Assembly: GCF_000284415.1 (NCBI RefSeq)
Contig: NC_017059.1
Coordinates: 2,448,003 to 2,453,377, forward strand
Length of the DNA stretch: 5,375 nucleotides
Source of the DNA: Pararhodospirillum photometricum DSM 122
GTDB taxonomy: Bacteria > Pseudomonadota > Alphaproteobacteria > Rhodospirillales > Rhodospirillaceae
Direction: 5' to 3'
Shown: positions 1 to 4,346 of the stretch, piece by piece
Layout of the letters: each line of letters starts with the position of its first letter
Numbering within the stretch: the first letter of the stretch is position 1
Made by a program: the position numbers and the translations under genes
Notes under the pieces: model-generated
Database searches by the model: none
Seen by the model: only the letters and a program-made list of their open reading frames with translations
What the model was told of the DNA's origin: nothing

Positions 1-92
1 TGATGTTTTTTGAGGCTCTGAGGAAGCCTCGGAAACTACCCAAAATCAGCGTCTGTCCTCGGTCTCTTCCGGTGAGGCGCCGGGCAGAAGGA

Positions 93-119
93 GGCTGGGG
101 AGGCCGCGCCTTCCCAGCC
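93..119. terminator. GC-rich hairpin, possible terminator beyond the PepSY gene
   Basis: The arms GGCTGGGGA (93-101) and TTCCCAGCC (111-119) pair over nine positions with one G-T wobble. Two further G-C pairs extend the stem inward, leaving a loop of about five bases. On the plus strand the stem is followed by TTGCTTTT, a fair U-tract. On the minus strand the following bases are only mildly T-rich (TCCTTCT). It lies about 45 bases past the stop of the minus-strand PepSY gene, so it could end that transcript, but the better U-tract points the other way. The direction is therefore left open. The rest of 1-164 shows no gene. Confidence 0.4.
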
Positions 120-164
120 TTGCTTTTGTCGGGGGCCCCCCCCCTCATTCCCCTGATTGCCCTG

Positions 165-440
165 TTAATTAACCTCCTTGACCTTGACGACCTCCCCCGA
201 CACCGGATCGACGTAGACCTCGACCTTCTTGCCCCCCTTGTTGGTGCCTTTGGCCTCGACGCACCCGTCTTCCGTTCCGATCTCGGTCACCTTGTAGCCC
301 TTGCCTTCCAGGAGGGTGCGGATCTCGGCCTCAGACTTCGTCGGGCCGTCTGTCTTTTTGCACAGATCAGCGGCAAAGCCCGGGCTGGCAAAAGCAAGCG
401 CCGAAAGGGTCACCACGGCTGTTGTCATAAAGCGGATCAT
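165..440 (-). CDS. Small exported PepSY-domain-like protein
   Basis: The product is a 91-residue protein with no enzymatic motif. Residues 1-24 look like a classical signal peptide: MIRF start, hydrophobic core TAVVTLSALAFA, and an AxA-type end GFAA before Asp25. The mature part of about 67 residues fits the small PepSY-like family (PepSY_2 type): an amphipathic helix (SEAEIRTLLEGKGY, about residues 36-49), then beta strands with EDGC, a GKKVEVYVDP strand and the closing DPVSGEVVKV motif (about 78-87). Such domains are usually periplasmic and are thought to bind or inhibit other proteins, but the role of stand-alone copies is unknown. Two cysteines (27 and 60) could form a disulfide after export. 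The reading frame is open upstream to an ATG at 515, but the ATG at 440 is chosen because it has an AAGGAG nine bases upstream and places the signal peptide at the N-terminus. It is transcribed in the same direction as the ATPase, but a 385-base gap and a terminator separate them, so it is probably monocistronic. Family assignment is good; function is unknown. Confidence 0.85.
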   Translation of the reverse strand: MIRFMTTAVVTLSALAFASPGFAADLCKKTDGPTKSEAEIRTLLEGKGYKVTEIGTEDGCVEAKGTNKGGKKVEVYVDPVSGEVVKVKEVN

Positions 441-449
441 GAGGTCACT

Positions 450-455
450 CTCCTT
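450..455 (-). promoter_or_regulatory. Ribosome binding site fixing the PepSY gene start
   Basis: AAGGAG on the minus strand lies nine bases before the ATG at 440. It supports this start over the in-frame ATG at 515, which would put 25 charged residues ahead of the signal peptide. Confidence 0.7.
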
Positions 456-776
456 GTCTGTTTCGACGTCAGACTCTCCATGCCGGTCGGCGTCTGAACG
501 ACCGCTTTGCTCCAAGGCAGAGACGAGAAGGCCGGGGGAAAATTCTCCGAAGCCCTTGTTTCTTTAATCCCTTGGGACGGGGCAGAACCCTAGGCTTCTC
601 TTTGAGTAGAAACCCGGATGAGTCGCGTCAGATATCGACCAGTAGAAAGCCCTAGAGAACTTTTGCACCATAGATCGTTGGTGTTGATGAAGATAGGGTC
701 GGGATATACCTACGCTTTGCCGTTTTTATTGGCTTTGATCATAAGGCGTGTTTATCAGTGGGGGTGGGGTTGCCCG
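456..776. other. Intergenic stretch without a convincing gene
   Basis: This stretch of about 320 bases lies between the leader of the PepSY gene and the ATPase terminator. It must hold the PepSY promoter (minus strand), but I find no good -35/-10 pair or alphaproteobacterial stress-sigma box. The part from about 600 to 760 is clearly more AT-rich than the flanking genes, as expected of non-coding DNA. Near the PepSY gene, TCAGAC (470-475) and GTCTGA (491-496) form a short inverted repeat, with another GTCTG at 455-459. These could be an operator but are short enough to be chance. A 78-codon plus-strand frame here has no ribosome site and runs through the terminator into the ATPase gene. Confidence 0.5.
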
Positions 777-815
777 AAAAAGCCCCCAGGACATCGTGGG
801 TTTTTGATGGGGGGC
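777..815 (-). terminator. Intrinsic terminator of the P-type ATPase gene
   Basis: Read on the minus strand, GCCCCCCA pairs with TGGGGGC across a 19-base loop (one bulged C), and TTTTT follows immediately (complement of 777-781). It begins about ten bases after the ATPase stop codon, where a terminator would be expected. A weaker four-pair stem inside the loop region (CCCA/TGGG) is followed on the plus strand by TTTTT at 801-805, so some bidirectional activity is possible. Confidence 0.7.
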
Positions 816-825
816 AGCTTTATCG

Positions 826-3420
826 TCATGGAACTGACCGCCTCGTCATCCTGAGGCGCACCACCTTGGCGAGATCCAAGGTGGCCAGAAGGCCGACACC
901 CGCGCCCAGGACAATCAGCAGATCCACGCCGCTCAAGGGGTGGAAGCGAAACACCTCGCGAACAAACGGCGAGAGGACCGTCAAAGCCAGCATGACGACA
1001 ACGACTCCGATGACCCCCAGCAACATCGGATTGGGGCGCCGCAACGCGGATACGATCGATGCACTCGACGACCGGTTGACAAGAATCAAGACGAGAATGC
1101 ACAGGACCAGCGAGAAAAAGGCGAGGGTCCGTCCCTCGGCTTCCGGCATTCCGCTGCGCAGGCCCATCACAAACAGCCCGGCCACCACGGCAAAGGCCAG
1201 AGCACCCTGGAAGATGCTCCACCAGATCATTGCCGCTGGAAACAAAGCTTCTGTGGGCGGTCGAGGGGGGCGGTTCATAACGTCGTTTTCCTCGGTTTCG
1301 GCCTCGAAGACCAAAGAACAAACCGGATCGATCACCATTTCCAGAAACGCGATGTGCATCGGGGTGAACACGATGGGCAGGCCAAACACCAGAGGAAGCA
1401 GGGCCATTCCGGCAATCGGAACGTGAACGGCAAAAATAAATCCTGTTGCTTTTCGAATATTATCGTAAATTCTCCGGCCTAGTCGGATTGATTTTACAAT
1501 AGACCCAAAGTCATCATCCAAAAGAACAATCGAGGAAGCCTCGCGCGCCACATCGGTGCCGCGTCCGCCCATGGCAATCCCGATATGCGCCGCTTTGAGA
1601 GACGGCGCGTCATTCACTCCATCCCCGGTCATGGCGACAATCTCGCCGTCGGCTTTCAGCGCCAGCACCAAGCGGAGTTTTTGTTCGGGCATGATGCGTG
1701 CGAACACGCTGGCGGTGCGCACCCGAACGGCGAGAGCCTCCTCGGTCATCCCGGCAATGTCGTCGCCGGTCAGGCCGTCGTCGGCCTTGATGCCCGCTTG
1801 GCGGGCGATTTCCCGGGCGGTCGCGAGGGAATCTCCGGTGATCATCACAACCCGAATGCCCGCCGAGCGGCAGTCCTGGAGGGCCTTCGGCACACTGGGG
1901 CGTAGCGGATCGGCCAGTCCGACCAATCCCAGAAACTGGAAGGTCAGGTCTTGGGGCGAGTCCGGCCAGGGAGGGCCGGCGATGGTCGCGCGAGCCACCC
2001 CCAAAACCCGCCGCCCGCCCAGAGCCAGGGCGGCGGCAGCCTCGGCCAAAGCGGCGCGAGCGGTCGGATCCAGGCGGCACAAGAGGGCCATGGCCTCCGG
2101 GGCTCCCTTGGACGCGATCCGGGCCGGAACCGAGGGATCGGCACCTTGCCAAACATGGGTCACCGCCAGAAGCGAAGGGCGCAGACCGTATTGCCGGACC
2201 AGCACCTCGCCGGCGCCAGGAGGGAGGCCGGTCGGAGGGAGGAGTTCCCGGGCCAGATCGTGAAAGGCCCTGTCCATCGGATCGACAGGAATCGGGGCGC
2301 TGGCCAGGCAGCCGACCGTGACCAACTCCCAAAACGCTTCGGGTATCGGCTGGGCCGGGGCGTGTTCAAGAGAGGAGGGCACGGCGAAGGGGCGCAACGT
2401 GGCGTCTCCTCGGCGCATCTCGACGATCGACATGTGGTTTTGGGTCAAGGTTCCCGTCTTGTCCGTGCACAGCACAGTGGCCGAGCCCAGGGTTTCGATC
2501 GCGGCGGCCCGGCGGGTCAGAACGCGGGCCTGGGAGATCCGCCATGCCCCCATGGCCATGAACACCGTGAGCACCACGGGAAACTCTTCGGGAAGCATCG
2601 ACATGCCAATGGCGATCCCCGCGAGAACCGCGTCGAGCCAACTTCCTCGCAACAGGCCATACAAAACAACCACCAGGAGGCTCACCGCACCACCGCCCAG
2701 GGCAAACAGCAAGACCAACCGGCGGGTCTGGCGACGCAGCCGGGGCGGTTCCCTGGCCACGGTATTGAGGGATTGGCCAATCTTGCCGATTTCGCTCCGG
2801 GGGCCGATGGCGCTGACCACCGCGATGCCTGTTCCGCGCACCACCAGGGACCCTGAAAACACCCCCGGCGTATCATCTCCCCCGGGGCGCAGGGCGTCAC
2901 AGGCTTCACCGTCGATCCGCGCTCGTTTGCGCACGGGCATGGACTCGCCCGTCAGCAGGGATTCGTCGGCTTGGAGATCGTCACTGACCACCAGCACCGC
3001 ATCGGCGGGCACGCGGTCTCCCTCCGCCAGGACCACGGAGTCACCGCGCACCACCTCTCGCCCGGCAACACGAAGACGCTTCCCCCCCCGGATTACCAGG
3101 GCTCGGGGACTTGTCAAATCCCGTAGCGCCTCCAAGACCCGCTCGGTGCGGGCTTCCTGGACGACGGTAATAAGAACGGACACGCTGGCGAAGGTCAGCA
3201 AGATCACAGCGTCGCGCGTGTTTCCCAGGGCTAGGTAGACGGCGCCTCCTCCCAGCAACAGGGCCAACATCGGTTCTTGGAGGACCTCTCCCCAGATTCG
3301 CAGCAAAGGGCGACGGCCAGGTCTGGGAAGCACGTTGTCCCCCTCTTCCCTGTGCCGCCTGTCGGCCTCCGACGTTTCAAGCCCCTGTCGAATGGCGCGA
3401 TCGTCCTGGCCGCTGGGCAT
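826..3420 (-). CDS. P-type cation-transporting ATPase (P2-like, PEEFP subgroup)
   Basis: This is a complete 864-residue inner-membrane ion pump that couples ATP hydrolysis to cation transport through an aspartyl-phosphate intermediate. Motifs appear in family order: an N-terminal cation-ATPase region (QGLETSEADRR, 12-22), helices M1-M2 (about 47-88), actuator loop TGES (157-160), M3-M4 (about 233-292) with PEEFP (277-281), phosphorylation site DKTGT with Asp320, nucleotide-binding KGAPE (438-442), MITGD (526-530), hinge TGDGVNDAP (598-606) and six C-terminal helices (about 655-850). There is no N-terminal CxxC or His-rich metal domain and no CPx motif in M4, which argues against a heavy-metal P1B pump. 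Overall order and length resemble Ca2+/Mn2+-type P2 ATPases. However, M4 has PEEFP in place of PEGLP, M5 reads HVPIA where Ca2+ pumps carry Asn and Glu ligands, and M6 reads LEMVIDP (Glu694, Asp698). The transported ion therefore cannot be named, and the protein may belong to a functionally uncharacterised P-type subgroup. The ATG at 3420 has AAAGGAG six bases upstream. Codons for residues 631-663 are unusually AT-rich. Family is very sure; substrate is unknown. Confidence 0.95.
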   Translation of the reverse strand: MPSGQDDRAIRQGLETSEADRRHREEGDNVLPRPGRRPLLRIWGEVLQEPMLALLLGGGAVYLALGNTRDAVILLTFASVSVLITVVQEARTERVLEALRDLTSPRALVIRGGKRLRVAGREVVRGDSVVLAEGDRVPADAVLVVSDDLQADESLLTGESMPVRKRARIDGEACDALRPGGDDTPGVFSGSLVVRGTGIAVVSAIGPRSEIGKIGQSLNTVAREPPRLRRQTRRLVLLFALGGGAVSLLVVVLYGLLRGSWLDAVLAGIAIGMSMLPEEFPVVLTVFMAMGAWRISQARVLTRRAAAIETLGSATVLCTDKTGTLTQNHMSIVEMRRGDATLRPFAVPSSLEHAPAQPIPEAFWELVTVGCLASAPIPVDPMDRAFHDLARELLPPTGLPPGAGEVLVRQYGLRPSLLAVTHVWQGADPSVPARIASKGAPEAMALLCRLDPTARAALAEAAAALALGGRRVLGVARATIAGPPWPDSPQDLTFQFLGLVGLADPLRPSVPKALQDCRSAGIRVVMITGDSLATAREIARQAGIKADDGLTGDDIAGMTEEALAVRVRTASVFARIMPEQKLRLVLALKADGEIVAMTGDGVNDAPSLKAAHIGIAMGGRGTDVAREASSIVLLDDDFGSIVKSIRLGRRIYDNIRKATGFIFAVHVPIAGMALLPLVFGLPIVFTPMHIAFLEMVIDPVCSLVFEAETEENDVMNRPPRPPTEALFPAAMIWWSIFQGALAFAVVAGLFVMGLRSGMPEAEGRTLAFFSLVLCILVLILVNRSSSASIVSALRRPNPMLLGVIGVVVVMLALTVLSPFVREVFRFHPLSGVDLLIVLGAGVGLLATLDLAKVVRLRMTRRSVP
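1432..1530 (-). other. AT-rich, rare-codon patch inside the ATPase gene
   Basis: This patch encodes residues 631-663, the link after the hinge motif and the entry into membrane helix 5. It uses codons such as GTA, AAA, TCA, CGA, CTA, AGA, ATT, AAT, GCA, ACA and GGA, whereas the rest of the gene prefers G/C-ending codons. By hand count 22 of 60 bases at 1441-1500 are G or C. The reading frame is intact and the protein sequence is typical of the family, so this is a compositional oddity and not a break. Confidence 0.75.
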
Positions 3421-3426
3421 GTCCTG

Positions 3427-3433
3427 CTCCTTT
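3427..3433 (-). promoter_or_regulatory. Ribosome binding site of the P-type ATPase
   Basis: AAAGGAG on the minus strand lies six bases before the ATG at 3420. It is a near-ideal Shine-Dalgarno site and fixes the ATPase start. Confidence 0.8.
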
Positions 3434-3545
3434 GTTGGCAGAGGCTCCCCGGCTCAAGGCCTTGGGGAACGGGGCATTGCGGTTGGGCGATGAAGGGGGC
3501 GCTGAGAGGCAAGAAGGGAATCAAGAAAGGCCGGAGCCTCCCCAG

Positions 3546-3599
3546 CCCCCTCGTTGGGCGTCGAGGTCCCCGCCACCGGCGTTCCAAGAAACGAGGGGG
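3546..3599. repeat. Perfect 10-bp inverted repeat
   Basis: CCCCCTCGTT (3546-3555) and AACGAGGGGG (3590-3599) are exact reverse complements separated by 34 bases. TTGG and CCAA at the inner ends may add pairs with a bulge. No T-run follows on either strand, so it does not look like an intrinsic terminator. It lies 125-180 bases upstream of the ATPase start, in the leader or promoter zone of that gene. Its role is unknown. Confidence 0.6.
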
Positions 3600-3616
3600 G
3601 GAGCCGCTGTGAGGGG

Positions 3617-3656
3617 CCGCAGGATTTCATGAAAATAATCCAGGCCGGGGCTGCGG
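3617..3656. promoter_or_regulatory. Nested inverted repeat with a TTTCATGAAA palindrome
   Basis: Outer arms CCGCAG (3617-3622) and CTGCGG (3651-3656) enclose inner arms GGATT (3622-3626) and AATCC (3637-3641), sharing one base at 3622. At the centre is the perfect 10-base palindrome TTTCATGAAA (3625-3634). The symmetry would suit a dimeric regulator or an RNA hairpin. It lies about 200 bases upstream of the ATPase start and just ahead of the strong ribosome site at 3681. Operator function is inferred only from the symmetry. Confidence 0.35.
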
Positions 3657-3694
3657 GGAGAGGGTCGGAAATTACGCACAGGGAGGAGAAAAAT

Positions 3695-3742
3695 ATGGGT
3701 TCCGGCCAGGGGGAGGGGTCTTTAGTAAAAAAACATAAATGA
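3695..3742 (+). CDS. Possible 15-residue leader peptide
   Basis: The frame encodes MGSGQGEGSLVKKHK, a Gly-rich start and basic end with no recognisable family. The reason to list it is translational: GGGAGGAG at 3681-3688 is a strong Shine-Dalgarno sequence six bases before the ATG, the best on the plus strand in this window. Its stop TGA overlaps the ATG of the next mini-ORF (ATGA at 3739-3742), the arrangement seen in translationally coupled genes. Against it: it is very short, G-rich stretches are common here and can mimic ribosome sites, and no promoter or homologue can be shown. It is a candidate only. Confidence 0.25.
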   Translation: MGSGQGEGSLVKKHK

Positions 3743-3819
3743 GATCATGGTTTAAGAGATGCGAGTGGTCTTGTGGAGTAGGTCTCTATGGTTTTGAAAT
3801 CTTTGTGGGGATGTTCTGA
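3739..3819 (+). CDS. Possible 26-residue peptide overlapping the preceding mini-ORF
   Basis: The frame starts MRSWFKRCEW and ends EIFVGMF. The peptide has a basic N-terminus, two Trp, two Cys (residues 8 and 12) and a hydrophobic second half. There is no ribosome site of its own, so translation would depend on coupling through the ATGA overlap. The stop lies about 215 bases before the CsbD gene, too far for coupling to it. I recognise no family. Chance origin is quite likely, because the region is AT-rich non-coding DNA where short frames are frequent. Confidence 0.18.
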   Translation: MRSWFKRCEWSCGVGLYGFEIFVGMF

Positions 3820-3854
3820 TGTGCGTATTTTCCGAGACTGCCGGCGCGACAGGA

Positions 3855-3901
3855 TTTGATCGTATCTTCGTCAAAGGAAAGAGCGTCTCAAGGGCTTGAG
3901 A
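3855..3901. promoter_or_regulatory. Two adjacent inverted repeats upstream of the CsbD gene
   Basis: TTTGA (3855-3859) and TCAAA (3871-3875) are separated by 11 bases. Ten bases further on is TCTCAAGGGCTTGAGA (3886-3901), with seven-base perfect arms around GG. They lie 130-180 bases upstream of the CsbD start, at the change from AT-rich to GC-rich sequence. Both have the size and symmetry of regulator binding sites. No regulator can be named. Confidence 0.35.
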
Positions 3902-3967
3902 GGGCGCGGGGGGCTCTCCTCCCGGACCACAAGGGCCAGCCAGGACGGTTCTTTCGCGACGACGTCG

Positions 3968-3983
3968 GATCCCCCGTGGGATC
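3968..3983. repeat. Small perfect hairpin in the CsbD leader
   Basis: GATCCC and GGGATC pair perfectly around the four-base loop CCGT. The hairpin lies about 50 bases upstream of the CsbD start codon, with no T-run after it. It could be an mRNA leader structure or an operator. Confidence 0.35.
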
Positions 3984-4033
3984 GATGGTCCCCGCGCCCA
4001 ACCGGCGCTCCCCTAAAATAAAGGCATGACACC

Positions 4034-4204
4034 ATGGACAAGGATCGCATCGTCGGATCCGCCAAGCAGATCAAGGGCTCGATCGAGGAGGCCTTGGGCA
4101 AGGTCTTGGGCGACGCCAAGTTGGAAGAGGACGGTCGCGCCGATCAGGCCGAGGGAAAGGCCCAGAACATCGCCGGCGGGCTCAAGGATTCCGATAAGGA
4201 ATGA
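4034..4204 (+). CDS. CsbD-family stress-associated small protein
   Basis: The product is a 56-residue, highly charged, hydrophilic protein without signal peptide or membrane segment, so it is cytosolic. The sequence matches the CsbD-like family along its length: an N-terminal GSAKQIKGSIEEALGKVLGD block (residues 8-27), then DAKLEEDGRADQAEGKAQ (27-44), ending in a short GGLKDSDKE tail. In the wider family these proteins are strongly induced by general stress (sigma-B in Bacillus, stationary phase and osmotic stress in enterobacteria), but their biochemical role is not established. It is slightly shorter than many homologues (about 60-70 residues) but has both conserved blocks, so it appears complete. 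The start has a modest AAAGG nine bases upstream. A nearby ATG at 4026 opens a different, unrelated frame. The gene stands alone: the ATPase is divergent and the next gene begins 142 bases later. Stress control is likely from family knowledge, but I could not identify the promoter. Confidence 0.92.
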   Translation: MDKDRIVGSAKQIKGSIEEALGKVLGDAKLEEDGRADQAEGKAQNIAGGLKDSDKE

Positions 4205-4226
4205 GGCCCGTCGGCGCGGGAAGGCG

Positions 4227-4243
4227 GGGGAGGCCTCCTCCCC
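4227..4243 (+). terminator. Hairpin after the CsbD gene, possible terminator
   Basis: GGGGAGG and CCTCCCC pair over seven bases with a three-base loop, 22 bases after the CsbD stop. The stem is very GC-rich but is not followed by a T-run, so it would be an imperfect intrinsic terminator or only an mRNA-stabilising stem. The remaining bases to 4346 must hold the start region of the permease transcript if that gene is transcribed separately; I see no clear promoter. Confidence 0.35.
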
Positions 4244-4333
4244 GGCCCCTCCTTTGCCCCGTCCTCTTCTGGGTTCGTGACGCTCTTATAAAAGGCTGAC
4301 CGGTGGGCACCCGCCTGGGGGCTGGCGTGCGAT

Positions 4334-4338
4334 AAGGA
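4334..4338 (+). promoter_or_regulatory. Ribosome binding site supporting a GTG start for the permease
   Basis: AAGGA lies eight bases before the GTG at 4347. It favours that start over the second in-frame GTG at 4440, which has only a weak GAGG (4429-4432) ahead of it. Confidence 0.55.
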
Positions 4339-4346
4339 ACCCGACA

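Larger units (their letters stand above)
3434..4033. promoter_or_regulatory. Divergent intergenic control region with several inverted repeats
   Basis: Some 600 bases separate the divergently read ATPase and CsbD genes, so this region must carry both promoters. I cannot assign a confident -35/-10 pair for either, nor a clear GGAAC/CGTT box of the alphaproteobacterial general stress sigma factor, though CsbD genes are often under stress sigma control. Composition changes across it: the left part (to about 3615) is GC-rich and the part from about 3670 to 3880 is AT-rich. It holds inverted repeats (3546-3599, 3617-3656, 3855-3901, 3968-3983) and two overlapping tiny ORFs (3695-3819), entered separately. 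No full-size gene is supported on either strand. Confidence 0.6.

Noticed and set aside
12..30. GAGGCT/AGCCTC hairpin at the left edge considered as a terminator
   Set aside because: The T-run (6-11) precedes the hairpin on the plus strand, and on the minus strand the stem is followed by A residues, so neither strand has the terminator arrangement.
3..497. 164-codon plus-strand frame at the left edge
   Set aside because: It overlaps the PepSY gene antisense, has no recognisable domain and no ribosome site. The minus-strand frame has a signal peptide and a family match.
618..854. 78-codon plus-strand open frame in the gap after the PepSY gene
   Set aside because: It has no ribosome site, an unlikely amino acid composition and no family. 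It runs through the ATPase terminator and into the ATPase gene on the other strand.
758..3238. Long plus-strand and other-frame open frames across the ATPase gene (for example 1556-2263, 1951-2856, 2318-3238)
   Set aside because: They are Arg-, Pro- and Gly-rich shadow frames typical of GC-rich DNA opposite a real gene; the minus-strand frame matches a P-type ATPase from end to end.
3855..4033. General-stress sigma (GGAAC/CGTT type) promoter before the CsbD gene
   Set aside because: Only a GGAAA at 3876-3880 was seen, with no matching CGTT at the right distance.
4026..4280. 84-codon plus-strand frame starting at the ATG just before the CsbD start
   Set aside because: It is a shifted frame over the CsbD gene with Arg/Pro-rich nonsense composition; the frame from 4034 matches CsbD.
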